Part shown: positions 1 to 10,377 of the stretch, piece after piece
How positions within the stretch are numbered: position 1 is the first letter of the stretch
How the letters are laid out: every line of letters begins with the position of its first letter
Assembly (NCBI GenBank): GCA_964035575.1
Contig: OZ037898.1
Coordinates: 1,116,001-1,180,000, forward strand
Length of the DNA: 64,000 nucleotides
Source of the DNA: Rhynchopus sp. YZ270_cl-10
Taxonomy: Eukaryota > Euglenozoa > Diplonemea > Diplonemida > Diplonemidae
Direction: 5' to 3'
Made by a program: the position numbers and the translations under genes
The notes under the pieces: model-generated
The model's input: only the letters and a program-made list of their open reading frames with translations
The model's database searches: none
What the model was told of the DNA's origin: nothing

Positions 1-2
1 CC

Positions 3-794
3 GCTCTGCACCCAATGATTCTTAGGGCATGGGCCACAAAGGAAGGAACAGGGGACGATACCAGCCGCCTGCCTGTCGTTCTCAGGAAGATGTTCAGCTT
101 TGATGTACATGCTGCAGAGAGCTTCGAGACTAGTGCAGAAGAGGTGTTCATGTACTTTGAGCAAGCAAGGCGGCTGAGCTTTCCACCTAACATGACGACA
201 ACGCTCGCGAAGCACTACCCTGGAGGGAACTTCCATGAATTGGAAGGCATTACCAAGGACACGCCCCTGACAGTACCGCAAGCGGAGATCAGAGCGGAGA
301 GAAACTTTGACATTGTGGAGGACTGCCGAGCTGCCCTCGACGCAGGGCATATTTTAGTTTCAAAGAAGCGAAACGAACCAGGGGTGGAGTGCATCTTTCC
401 TTTTCACTCTTTTGACACTGTGTTGTGTGCTGGCGTGCAGGTAAAGTTCGCACGCGCAGGCACGGTGAAGCGGGGTGTTGGAGCTAAGATATTCACGAAC
501 CCTGCTATGAAGGCGTTGGGCGAAGACAATGCGTACACGTGTTTTGGGATCCTGTTTTCGACACAGCAGGGCGCTACGAAAAACTTCCACAACGTCTGCT
601 CATTCAACCGGGAGAGTCTCATCGAGTTGATGGAACCCAAGGTCGGGCCCCTGCGTGTGTGGCATGAGAAGATGCCAACCTCAGGTGTGTTGGCTTCACG
701 TCCTGTGTGGCCTGCAACGCTCTCTCTGTCACCGACCAGAACAAGCGCGATAAGATGGGTGCCGTTCCTCCGGAGCATCTGTAAACACATTTAG
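3..794 (+). CDS. Unidentified protein, 3' part of a gene cut by the window edge
   Basis: The frame is open to the left edge, so the Met at position 15 need not be the start. About 220 residues look like real coding sequence: GC-rich third positions and an ordinary residue mix around FSFDVHAAESFE and FHSFDTVLCAGV. I recognise no domain. From about position 685 the open frame turns into Ser/Arg/Pro-rich sequence, while another frame reads convincingly to a stop near 783 (CVGFTSCVACNAL, then DKMGAVPPEHL). Either a small intron ends at the AG at 684 (a 26-nt or 59-nt intron would fit the phase) or the gene has a frameshift. The C-terminus is therefore unsettled. No signal peptide or membrane span is seen. 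Confidence 0.55.
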   Translation, partial: ALHPMILRAWATKEGTGDDTSRLPVVLRKMFSFDVHAAESFETSAEEVFMYFEQARRLSFPPNMTTTLAKHYPGGNFHELEGITKDTPLTVPQAEIRAERNFDIVEDCRAALDAGHILVSKKRNEPGVECIFPFHSFDTVLCAGVQVKFARAGTVKRGVGAKIFTNPAMKALGEDNAYTCFGILFSTQQGATKNFHNVCSFNRESLIELMEPKVGPLRVWHEKMPTSGVLASRPVWPATLSLSPTRTSAIRWVPFLRSICKHI

Positions 795-1928
795 ACACGG
801 TACAAGAAATATCTTCGAGATTTTAAAAAAGACTGTAAAATGGAAGAATAGTAGACCCCCAACTGAGAAATTCTGGGTTTTTTTTTGTGACGAGAAAAGC
901 GAAACGGAAATGAAGCTTAAATGAGAGTGGAAGTTTTTTCGTAATGTTTTATTCTCCGGCGAATCCACTATGTTAAGCTGTACGTTGTTAAATCCGAAGA
1001 AATTACAGTACATAGCAGCTGCAGGAAGTTTATTGAAAAGAGTGCCTCACGATAAAACCACCCGCAATTGACTAAGATGATAACTAGAGAATTCAGAACA
1101 AAACAACACCCCACCCCATACATACTAAATACCCATCCCCGTGTATTTTTCAGCTAAGTTTCAGTAAGTTTCACTAAGTTTTCTTCAAAATAATGCAAAG
1201 AAAAACACGAAAAATTGCACAAAAAGTGGGAGGAAGCTGTCCTTTTTTTTGTGTGTGACTGATTTAAAAGGTGAGTGATCTTCTTCATATAGGATTTCCG
1301 TCAGAATTACTGCCTCCCAACAGACCCCCTTGACGCTCACGTGTCACAAACCTCCTTGTGAACACCCTTCCCTCTCCAAAAAAAACCCCGAAAAAGGACC
1401 CCAGGAACCCCAATTTTTCCAAAATTTCACCACATCCCCACCCAAACACCGTAGAATCATTTTTTGTCTTTACACTCCTCCACGTGGGCGCAATGTACTC
1501 CCTTTTTCAATCTAATTTTTATCCAGCACAAATGACAAATAGGGATACTCGTTCATATGCTGAGAAAAGCCGTTGATGCTAATGGCTTTTATGCAGGCAG
1601 GATGCACCAAGCCAAAACCTTGAAAAAAACCACACCTAAAACACATGACCAAGAATGGCCCAAAAGGGCCAAATCGTCGGGTCAGCCGCACCATTTTAGG
1701 CACTTTTTGCGCACAGACCTCCTGTGTTGCCAAACAACGTCCGGGTGCCCAGGCCCACGCCACGTCACAACTCTTCACACACACGTTTTTGTGAAGAGTT
1801 GTGAATTGAAAGGAAAATTTGGATTTTCCGATACCCCAGAACACCCGAAAAGCTGAAAAGGGGGATCCTTACCCTCACCACCCTCACCACCACCACCACC
1901 GTCACCACCACCACCCCTCAAGAACACT
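795..1928. other. Intergenic, AT-rich
   Basis: No gene is supported here. It holds A/T runs, a C/A-rich stretch at 1370-1460, a perfect inverted repeat at 1766-1803, and a CCACCA-rich tract (1870-1918) that leads into the AG shortly before the start codon of the next gene. Confidence 0.6.
1766..1803. repeat. Perfect 14-bp inverted repeat (hairpin)
   Basis: CACAACTCTTCACA (1766-1779) and its exact reverse complement (1790-1803) flank a 10-nt loop. It lies about 125 nt upstream of the WD40 gene start, so it could fold in a 5' leader or precursor transcript. Role unknown. Confidence 0.8.
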
Positions 1929-3163
1929 TTGATGGAGGTTGTTGTACACTTCACGGAGAGTGGGTGTGATGTGGTGGTGGAATGTGATGAGGAGGACACA
2001 GTGGGGGAGGTGCTGACGCGGGCTGTGGCGGGGTGTGGTGGCGGGGAGACGAAGGAGTCGCTGCGTCTGCATCTGGTTGGGCAGCCACCGTACGATGCTG
2101 ACGAACGTCTTGCGGATGTCTGCATCAGCTCCGGGGACATTGTGTCTGCGTCACGTTTCCCCGAATGCCCCAAAACGCTTGCACCCCGCTCCTTCCGCCC
2201 CGCACCACGCGCAGCAAAAACCGTAACAGGTGTCGCCTGCAGTGGGAGCACACTTTGCACAGCCTCCCTCGATAAATGCATTCTCTCCTGGCAGACAGAC
2301 GTTCAAGGAGACTCATCGTGTGTGCTCCGACGACACGCAGGGTATGCCATTCATCTGCCTTCCCTCCACCCACCCCCCTCTTCAGGTACGCCACATCGTT
2401 GTGCATGCGTGCGCAGTCTGACGCCTCATCGCCGCTTCTCTGCGGCGCCTGGTCTGACGGTGTCGTGACGCTGAGTGGACGTGACGTGGAGTCTACTGCG
2501 TACTTCTTGGGACATGAATCCTCCGCCTGCAGCGTAGCGCTGTCTGCGCACACACCACACCATATTGCAGCGGGCGGAGGGGACGGCCGCGTCCTCGTCT
2601 GGGACATCACCACGCAACAACGCCTACACACAATCGACCCCTCTACCACAGCGAACACCTCTGCAGCAGTCGTCCAGATCTCCGACCCACACCTGCTCTA
2701 TATCTCGGGAGGTAACGGCGTCATCACACGCTACGACACGAGGTCGGACAGAGCAGCCTGCGTGGAAGGGGGGTCTCGCGTGCACTACAAGGTGTACGCA
2801 CTGAGCGTGGCCGGGGACGGCACGCTCTTTGCCGGTGGTGGGGCATCGATTACGGTGCACGACGCGAGGAAGGAGCGGCCGAAGATGGTTCTGACTTCGG
2901 GGCAGGTTGTTGGGCTTGCTGTGTCGCCTACGGAGCGTGGTACGCTGCTTGCTGCAGCAAGGCAAGAGAAGCAGGTACAAGCATGGGACCCGGTTACAGG
3001 AACGAAAGAAGGTGTCTGGCATGCGACCTCGCTTGTCACATCTGTCGCGCTCTCTGACTGTGGCGAGTACGTATTCTACGGCGACGGTGTCACACCCAAA
3101 GTCGTGCAGATGCCCTCCTGCGAAAGGGTCAGCTCCGAAGACCCTTCCTGTTCCATGATGTAA
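1929..3163 (+). CDS. Ubiquitin-like domain plus WD40 repeat protein, one intron
   Basis: Exons 1929-2341 and 2386-3163 encode 396 residues. Residues 1-75 (MEVVVHF, then VECDEEDTVGEVL, then ISSGDIV) resemble a ubiquitin-like fold. The rest is a WD40 propeller, with blades recognisable by ACSVALSAHTPHHIAAGG, GDGRVLVWDI and similar strands. Such proteins are usually cytosolic scaffolds; no catalytic residue is expected. Splicing joins the two reading frames in phase 2 and restores HAG-YATSLCM, which continues the propeller, so the break is an intron rather than decay. The start follows a CCACCA/pyrimidine tract and AG. The gene at 39845 has the same architecture but low sequence similarity. Confidence 0.85.
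2342..2385 (+). other. Spliceosomal intron, 44 nt
   Basis: The donor is GTATGC, the acceptor a pyrimidine-rich stretch ending TTCAG. Removing it joins two WD40 reading frames in phase 2 through a GGG codon. The intron interior is C/T-rich, unlike the flanking exons. Confidence 0.8.
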
Positions 3164-3673
3164 AGGGGGGTGTGTGATATAAGGGTTGTTTGTGGTGAAA
3201 ATTGTTGTCTCCACAATATGTATTTTGCTCAATATTTTGGGGGATGGGGGGGATTTTGTCTTTTGTTTCTCAGTGCCCCTCTGGCGTTTTGCACTTTGTT
3301 TTTTTTTACCACAAAAAAAGAAAGGGTTGTACTTTTGATCTGTTTGATAATATTATCTAACAAATCAGTCCTCCGCTCTGATGATTCTTGGGACGCACGC
3401 GAGTCGTCGTGCGTGCTGTCTTAAGGGCTTGGCGTCTTTCTGTCTGCACCATCGCCCTTGCGTACGTCATCTCATCTTCCACTGAAATACGGTCCGTTCA
3501 GTTCTGGAGTTCGGGGGCGCGTTTGCGGGTTTGCAGCGGGTACCGCAGTTTTTGTTATACCAGAGTCCTTCAGACGGACACTTGTGTTGATAATTTGATT
3601 ACTCATGTGACCATTCACCTGGTCTTTTTTTATGGGCAGAGGACCCCAACCGGACCCTACATCACACAAGGTT

Positions 3674-3760
3674 CTGATGAGTGGAAGCGGGAGTAGCAGC
3701 ACGAAATGGATTGTAAGACTGCATGGTTGGGTGTCCAACCCCCTCTGGTACATCCAGTCA
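3674..3760 (+). repeat. Dispersed repeat with hammerhead-like core, copy 1
   Basis: CTGATGA (3674-3680), then GTG, a 16-nt loop, CAC, then GAAA (3703-3706) matches the conserved core of hammerhead ribozymes around stem II. Downstream TGGAT and ATCCA could pair as stem III, followed by GTC, the common cleavage triplet, but with one extra G. Stem I pairing is poor, so self-cleavage is unproven. Related copies lie at 24443 and, degraded, at 33345. Confidence 0.35.
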
Positions 3761-3768
3761 TTGCGCCG

Positions 3769-3822
3769 AGGTCCACTGTTCACGTTTTCGTCCTTTGTAT
3801 TTCAAGCCAACCTTTTTTTTTT
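3769..3822 (+). repeat. C-family repeat, diverged copy
   Basis: It reads AGGTCCACTGTTCACG, then CTTTGTATTTCAAG, then a T-run. It matches better copies at 9672, 24535, 28361 and 28551, all on this strand. Confidence 0.6.
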
Positions 3823-3835
3823 ATCTGTTCGATGT

Positions 3836-4595
3836 CAGGGTTTTATCTTGAAAAAGCATTTTAAAATTCTACCCGGTCTACCCGGTCTGGCAAAAAAGTG
3901 GTCAAAAAAAAAAATTCGCCTCTGGCGAAAATGTCCCGGTAAACCGTTAAAATTGCTGCATTCACTCGCATATTGCATATCATCTCGCGTTCCCCACCTT
4001 TGCGGAATAAGCAAAAAAATCATGTCAGGTCGGTAGCGTGCGGACGTACAGACATCTACAAAAAGAAACGGCAGTCATGGCAAAGGTTCCTGGCGAAGCC
4101 ACGGTACGCAACATTTCTAAAAAAATGTTGACATCAAATGGCACTGTCGTTGGTCATTATCGTCAGTTCCCGTAAATGTTACTTCCATATTTTGCTGAAC
4201 GAAAGTTTTGGCGAAGCCACGGTACGCAACATTTCAAAATATTGTGCTTAAAATTGCACATTTTACAGCCAAACTATGTCATGGGTGGCTTGCAATCTTG
4301 CGCCGCAGGCGCACGGTACGCTACTTTTATCCTTTCGCCATGCTGCATGCTTCCTTTTCCTTCGGCGTTTGACCAATTGAGTCGCGTTCTGGCTGTGACG
4401 GGGTCACTTTGTTCATGAGGCCAGTTCTGGTCCCTCTTAGAGGCTTGTGTGAGGTACCCCCAAGATATATCATTTTGGTTTTTTTTTTGGCCTGGCCGGG
4501 TGGTTATTTTTTTTTTTTTCCCAGACCGGGTAAATATTTTTTTTTTTATTTTACCCGGTCTAGGGACCACTAACATATAAGGAGATAAAACCCTG
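3836..4595. mobile_element. hAT-type non-autonomous DNA transposon (760 bp)
   Basis: The terminal inverted repeats are CAGGGTTTTATCT and AGATAAAACCCTG, flanked by a perfect 8-bp duplication TTCGATGT (3828-3835 and 4596-4603). CAGGG ends and 8-bp duplications are hAT features. No transposase frame is present. The interior has ACCCGGTCT motifs near both ends, two copies of a GGCGAAGCCACGGTACGC segment (near 4090 and 4209) and a GCGCCGCAGGCGC palindrome (near 4302) whose relative occurs at 36125 inside another element. Confidence 0.88.
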
Positions 4596-4751
4596 TTCGA
4601 TGTCAATAAAAGTGAAAATACGAAAAAATGAGATAAAGTGTGCTGTTTCACACTGTCCTTTTTTCCTTCCCTTTTTCAATCCTTTTCACACACCGTCCTT
4701 TCCAACAGGGTCTGGGGGGAGGGGACAGGGTGTGTCTCTGTCTCCAGCACC

Positions 4752-6734
4752 ATGCATCTACAACACCTCTACCGGTACGTGGCCAGATGGTACCAACGGG
4801 TCATCTCGCAGGACGGCACCTTGCAAAGACGGCAGCTCCGCGAGCGGGCGCTGCTCTTTAAGATCACACTGGTGATGTCGGTGCTGTCGTGCCTGGTCGC
4901 GATCCCGATGTTCACGGACGCCGACGAGAAGGTGATCCACCTGACGTCGGTGACGATGTTCCTCTCCTCAGGGCTCTTTGTGCTGTACCGCCTGACCACT
5001 CTCCGCAGCATCTCGAAGACGATGCTCTGCTGTATCGTCGTGGTCCTCACAGTGGGCCTCATGTGCGCCGACCTCGCGAACCGCCCACGCTACAACACCG
5101 ACTGGCCTATGTTCGTCATCATCATCGACATGGCCCTGGTCCTCCGTCTCCCCCGCTCTGTCTCCATAGGAGTGACCTGCCTTGTGGTCTTTTGGATTTC
5201 CCTTACACAGCTAGAGGCGTTCTTCCGGTTCGGGTTGTTCGATCTGCCTGGTATGTCCTCGCAAAGTCATCGGAGAGAATATGTAACAGACATGATGGAG
5301 TGCGAGACATTGCCGTGTCCTCAGGAAGATGCTGTACCGGTGGTGACGAGTGGGTTGACGATGATATTCGTGTTTGTGGCAGACTTTGTGTGCACCAGAG
5401 GGTTTGCGGAGGGGCTGAAGAGGGAGCAGGAGACGATGGAGAGGACCGTGGGGACGGTGGAGGAGATTGCCTTGTTGCTTGCTGGGTACGACGTCGACAG
5501 GGTGGCGCAGATTCTCTCCGCGAAGCGCGACGAGCTTTCCCCAGAGATATTTGTCGCGCTGCAGACGATAGAGCGCAACCTGCGAAGCTACCTTGCATAC
5601 CTGCCGAAGACGTGTCTGCCCACACAGGACATTGAGGAGGACGTGGAGGAGCTGGGTGCCACCGCCACGATGTGCGACGACAGCGTGCTGGGCTCTGTCT
5701 GCGAGGACGTGGCGCAGAGCGTGGTGGGGTCGTCTGTGTCGCTAGGGTCCCCCCCGATGGACGCCTTCTCGCCCACAATGTTCCACGCACAGAGCCGTGC
5801 GAATAACCATTCCTTCACACACCCCTCCACCATGCTGAAGCTGCACGAACGAAGCTCGACGACACGCCCTGCGGTAGGACTGCTTACTCCGGTCAAGGCG
5901 ACGGTGCTTATTGTGAACACCTGCCAGCATGAGTCGTTGTTTCATGTAGAGAACGACACGCAGAACTTTGCACGGTTCTTCGGTCAGATTTTGCAGGCGA
6001 CGCTGGCGGCTGTAGGGGAGAAGCGAGGTATGGTCGATGTGTTTGTTGGGGATGTGGTGTTCTGTTCGTTCAATGCCTCGAGACGGTGTGGACTGCATGC
6101 GACGGCAGCGCTGTGTGCAGCGAAGGCGATTGCTAACGTACCACGCACAAAGCCTCTTTCGCCTGCAAGCAGACAGGACGACCGCGTCGTGAGCATCGGT
6201 GTCGCTGGGGGCAAGGCGATCTGCGGGGACCTCGGATGTGCAGAGATGCGCCGCTTCAGTGTTCTCGGGCGCGTCGCTGTCGAGGCTGTCGGTCTCGAGC
6301 GTGCCGCACGCACCCTCGGCCTCAACGCCCTCTGCAACGAGCAGGTCCAACGCGACACAGAATGCCTCCACCCCCTCCGCCTCGTCCCCCGACGTGTCCT
6401 CGTCAAACGAGGCAATGGAGGAAGCCGTGTCGAACGTCTCGCGGAGGGTGGTGTCGCAGATGGCTTCTTTGTCTACGAAGTGTTGCTCGATGCGGGTGGA
6501 GGCGGAGGCAGCGGTGGTGGTGCAGCCGCAGCCGCAGCTGTAGGCGGCGGGATCGCCCAGGAGTGGCTCTACGAGATGCAGGACACAATGGGCCTCACGA
6601 ACTACAACGCCGGTGTCAAAGCCTTCCTCGCGGGAGAAAACTGGGCAGCTGCCATGCAGAAGGCAGTAGGCGACGGTGCTGAAGGAGAACGCCCCCCCTT
6701 CGCCTCAACGGAGGCGCTGTTAATACAGCTGTGA
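4752..6734 (+). CDS. Multi-span membrane protein with a degenerate nucleotide-cyclase-like domain
   Basis: 660 residues from the Met at 4752; the frame opens at 4638, but that part is a pyrimidine-rich leader. About five or six hydrophobic segments lie between residues 35 and 215. They are followed by a helical linker with NLRSYLAYLPKTCLP (276-290), a motif I associate with protist membrane cyclases. Residues 380-525 resemble a class III adenylate/guanylate cyclase domain: VFVGDVVFCSF (430-440) and SIGVAGGKAICGDLG, then RFSVLG. The first metal-binding Asp, expected in the opening strand, is replaced in VLIVNTC (385-391), so catalysis is doubtful. A Gly/Ala-rich stretch precedes a helical C-terminus. 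It may be a membrane sensor or pseudo-cyclase. Confidence 0.8.
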   Translation: MHLQHLYRYVARWYQRVISQDGTLQRRQLRERALLFKITLVMSVLSCLVAIPMFTDADEKVIHLTSVTMFLSSGLFVLYRLTTLRSISKTMLCCIVVVLTVGLMCADLANRPRYNTDWPMFVIIIDMALVLRLPRSVSIGVTCLVVFWISLTQLEAFFRFGLFDLPGMSSQSHRREYVTDMMECETLPCPQEDAVPVVTSGLTMIFVFVADFVCTRGFAEGLKREQETMERTVGTVEEIALLLAGYDVDRVAQILSAKRDELSPEIFVALQTIERNLRSYLAYLPKTCLPTQDIEEDVEELGATATMCDDSVLGSVCEDVAQSVVGSSVSLGSPPMDAFSPTMFHAQSRANNHSFTHPSTMLKLHERSSTTRPAVGLLTPVKATVLIVNTCQHESLFHVENDTQNFARFFGQILQATLAAVGEKRGMVDVFVGDVVFCSFNASRRCGLHATAALCAAKAIANVPRTKPLSPASRQDDRVVSIGVAGGKAICGDLGCAEMRRFSVLGRVAVEAVGLERAARTLGLNALCNEQVQRDTECLHPLRLVPRRVLVKRGNGGSRVERLAEGGVADGFFVYEVLLDAGGGGGSGGGAAAAAAVGGGIAQEWLYEMQDTMGLTNYNAGVKAFLAGENWAAAMQKAVGDGAEGERPPFASTEALLIQL

Positions 6735-8180
6735 TAGCGTCGTGCATTTTTTGGGTGTTTTGTGTGGCACACAGATAAGGTGAGACAGTTGTGAACACCT
6801 TTTGTTCTTTTTTTCCTGTATCGCAACGCTCTGGTAGCATTTCTCAAGGGGGAAAGGTTGCTATTTAAAAAAGTGATGTGGGTGGATAGTGGTGATAGGG
6901 GCATTTGTATAAAGGCTTTTGACAGTGCAGGTCCCCAAATCTGTGTCTTATTTCTTTATGCAGATGCGGGAACGAAGAGAAAGAAAGTGAAAAAAAAAAA
7001 GAAAGAAAGCACTTCCCCAGCATGGTCTTGGATAGCCAAAATATTAGGGGCCAGAGAGAGGGAAGGCAGAAAACTATTTTTTGTTGTTTTTTTTGAGAAG
7101 GCAGTCTTTTGTGTATTAGATCAGTTCTTTCTTCGGCAATTCCCTTACAGGATGTGTGCTGAAGAATGCGTGCTTTGATAATAGGGGTAATTCTTGCGCA
7201 GAATATGGCCCCAATGTGTGTGTGTGTTAAATTTGATACCATATTTAGAGTGGATAACGCCTGAACGGAGTATATCTCACTATGTGTGTGTGTATGTGTT
7301 TGATAACTAGTAGGGGTAATTCTTGCTCAGAATATGGCCCCATATGTGTGTGTGTGTGTGTGTCCCTATTCTACTTTCAAAAAGAGTTGTTTTGCAAGAA
7401 AAAAAAAAAATGCGTGCACCCGTTTCTGAGGTGTGTGCAGCCAAAATAAAAAATAACCTCGCGTAAAAGAAGAAGTAGCGGTATCCACGCAACGAGAGAT
7501 AGGCGAAGAACGGGCTGTGTGGAGCTCACACGCAGAGATTTATATACCATAGTAGAACTGAGGCTGAACCTCAGTTTTGAAAAAAAAAAAAAACTTTTGC
7601 AGATTTGGAAAAAAAGTTTTTTGCATTTTTTGGGGAACTGGGTTGCTGACCGCACCATGAAATCCCGTACCATACAGGCTGTACCCAATTTTTTTTTGCC
7701 TGCGGCGCCATTTTTCCTTTTTTGCTCTGCAAAAAAGGGTTCGTTGAGTGACTCTGTGGTGTAAAAGGCTAGATTTTTACACCGTACCCCAATTTTTTTT
7801 CGCCTGCGGCGCCATATTATATTATTTTTTTGCTTCGCACAAAAAAAAAATTGAGTCATGAGTCCTGATATGGGTGAAAAATTGCATCCGGGTGCCCTTT
7901 TGCGCACTCCTCCTGAAGGGGTGAAAGGTGCTGTGAATGCTACCTTGAGTGCTGGAGTCAGGCATAGTGCATGTGGGACCTGCTGGAGCCCTAGCCAGTG
8001 AAGCCCCCTGGGCTAGTACAATGATGATACTTCAATCTGAAGTCCATTTCTTAAAAAAAATCCCCTCCGTGCCTCCAGCCCCCTCAGGAATAGCAACCTC
8101 ACTTTTTTTGCACTTTTGGTAAGGAAAAAAATCGTATATAAATCCCTGCTCACACGAGAAAAAAAAAAAAAGGGCAAATT

Positions 8181-8534
8181 GCGATAACACGTATACTTTT
8201 TGTTTCCATTTGCGATAACACGTACACAAAAAGTATACGTGTTATCGCGAAAAAGTGTACGTGTTATCGCGAAAAGTGGTCAAAAAAGTATACGTGTTAT
8301 CGCGAACAAAAATGTACGTGTTTCCTTCTTCTAAGGTGCTCGCTCTCCATACCTAGACCCTCGAATTTTTTTTTTTGGGCCCAAAAATGGCTAATTTCGA
8401 CGATTTGAGGCCATTCAAAGCAAAATTTGGCACTTTTGAGCATCTGTGGGGGTCTAGAACGCGGTTGCGAGCACCCCGTTTTTTAGCGAAATATGTACGT
8501 GTTATCGCGAAAAGTGTTCAAAAAAATGTACGTG
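8181..8534. repeat. Cluster of CGTGTTATCGCG motifs in both orientations, with inner inverted repeats
   Basis: The 17-mer GTATACGTGTTATCGCG, with small variants, occurs in reverse at 8181 and 8212 and forward at 8233, 8256, 8288 and 8494, with truncated copies at 8313 and 8526. Inside lies a second inverted pair, GGTGCTCGC (8335) with GCGAGCACC (8467) and TAGACCC with GGGTCTA. Iterated motifs at the ends of an inverted structure resemble transposase-binding sites or an origin-like array. No protein is encoded. Confidence 0.7.
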
Positions 8535-9171
8535 TGACATTCAGAAGACAGGGTCTGGTGGTAAATTTTGCGTATCCCTCTGTGTGGGTCACTCACACTT
8601 GCGGTCATGTGCCACTGCGTGGGTCTGGGAACCAGACTTACGTACTTAAGGTGCACGAACACAGGGTCTGGTGGTAAATTTTGCGTAGTACTGCGACGTG
8701 GTACTGCGTGGGTCTGGGAATATGGGTACCTGGGTACAGGATATTTGTTGTCAAAGACATCTTCCACCATGCATTGAGGAGGGTAAGACAGTGGTCGCAG
8801 TTTGTACTTGATAGCATTACAACATTTAACTTCTCCACGGGGGTCTTGGGCCGTTCATTCGGTTATACCTTGACTAGCGGAAGAGGCCTTTTTGGTCTCT
8901 AGAATATCCGGTATTCCCGAACGGAGGCACACTTTGTGTGTTACTACGACCTGGCAACTTCCAGCAGTAGGTTAAGTAATCTTTCTTGTAAATTGTTGGA
9001 TCATTATCTCCTCAGTGCATGAATGCCCCACGTGACTGGACACTTTTGTGTTTGTCATGTGGAGCTGTGGTTGCTCTTTCACGACTTTTATCCTTGTACA
9101 CAGTGTACCCAGTACCCAGTGCCCTGTCACGACTTTTTCCGTGACAAAAAGTTTGGTTTCCTTGACAAACC

Positions 9172-9222
9172 AGGTACCCAGGTACCCAGGTACCCAGGTA
9201 CCCAGGTACCCAGGTACCTGGG
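9172..9222. repeat. Minisatellite, 8-bp unit AGGTACCC
   Basis: There are five full units and a partial one. Each unit contains the palindrome GGTACC, so the array can fold back on itself. A related GGGTACCTGGGTAC lies at about 8725. Confidence 0.9.
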
Positions 9223-9671
9223 AAAGCGAGGTGTCTCCATGCGTTGTCAATTATTTCAAAAGAACTCCCTTCCCCCCTTCCCTTGCGAGCTCACAGAAGC
9301 TAAGCCGTTTTTTTTAATTTGGTGTCGACAGATCAAAGTTCTATCAAGGTTTTTTGAAAGACAAGTAGAGCGCAAAGACTGTTTGATAATAGCAACAGTG
9401 GTTAAAAACTCTTTACATCTCAGAGGGTCTTGCACTGACGATGCCCCCCCCTCTGTACCACCAATGTATGCGTTTAGGACTGAAACTAAAATGATGTACT
9501 GAATTTCGAACTAAACTACTTTATTCTAATATTTTTATATTTCACACAGCTTGCATGCCCAGGAAACGCGATGCAGTGTTTCAAGCCATTTTTTGTGACG
9601 TCCGACCCCAAAATTTGGCCGAAATAAAATCGTGATGCCTGGGCATGCCTTCACAGCTTTGATTTTTTTTG

Positions 9672-9720
9672 TAGGTACACTGTCCACGAGAGGGCTTTGT
9701 ATTTCAACTCTACCTTTTTT
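9672..9720 (+). repeat. C-family repeat with core CACGAGAGGGCTTTG
   Basis: AGGTACACTGTCCACGAG is followed by AGGGCTTTGTATTTCAA and a T-run. It is one of about eight copies, all in gene orientation. Confidence 0.8.
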
Positions 9721-9924
9721 TACCGCCATTGTTTCACACTTCACTGAATACTCAAATATACCACCCCGACAGCACCGTCTCCCACACCCAGAACTCTGGT
9801 GCTAAAGTTTGCAACTTCGTATCCACAAAAAAAAACCCCTCCCTCCCTCCAATATTTTGAAGCATATTTGTGATTTCTCACTCTTTTATATTTTATGTCC
9901 AAGATGCGCATGCACGCATCTTTC

Positions 9925-10019
9925 AACCACCTGGTCATTTTCCTGAAATTTGGTGGATTTTGGTGGTATTTAAACCCCCCCTCAAACCCCACCAAAATTT
10001 CAGGCAAAATCAGGTGGTT
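9925..10019. repeat. 95-bp inverted-repeat element
   Basis: AACCACCTG and CCTGAAATTTGGTGG pair with CCACCAAAATTTCAGG and CAGGTGGTT, about 30 bp per arm with small mismatches. It looks like a miniature inverted-repeat element. No clear target duplication is visible. Confidence 0.7.
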
Positions 10020-10271
10020 CAATGGTGCTGTCAATATAGGGGGGGTGTGTGTGCCCTTTTTTTAAATTTACCATTGCATTTTGTGTGTAGGGTTTTCCCC
10101 CCACCCAACATCTCAAGGGAAATTTTAAAATGACACCCCCCTACGTCAGCGACCTGTCAATATCGACCCTGGTGCCGCAAGGGATCTGTCTGTGGTAATG
10201 ATCACAGAAGGGATGATGCAGCTCAAAGCCAGTGGCCTCCAGAACACCATTCAACCTTTCTTTATTGGGTA

Positions 10272-10377
10272 CAGTGTTTAAACAAAGTTTACGCCTAAAC
10301 TAAAGGCGGAATTGAAATCGATGGCGGAAATTACTTTAGGCGGAATTTTTCTTAGGCGGAACTTTGTTTAACCACTG
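10272..10377. mobile_element. Miniature TA-flanked inverted-repeat element (Tc1/mariner-like ends)
   Basis: The left end CAGTGTTTAAACAAAGTT matches the right end CAGTGGTTAAACAAAGTT (read inward), and TA flanks both sides (10270-10271, 10378-10379). The 106-bp element also contains three AGGCGGAA-type motifs. CAGTG ends with TA duplication fit the Tc1/mariner superfamily. It is non-coding. Confidence 0.8.

Larger units (their letters stand above)
3164..4751. other. Intergenic with repeats and a transposon-derived element
   Basis: No gene is supported. The stretch holds a hammerhead-like repeat (3674-3760), a CACGAGAGG-type repeat variant (3769-3822), a hAT-type element (3836-4595), and a pyrimidine-rich leader (4655-4750) before the next gene. 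Confidence 0.65.

Noticed and set aside
9172-9222. Regular short repeats as a possible CRISPR array
   Set aside because: The units are contiguous without spacers and the sequence is eukaryotic.
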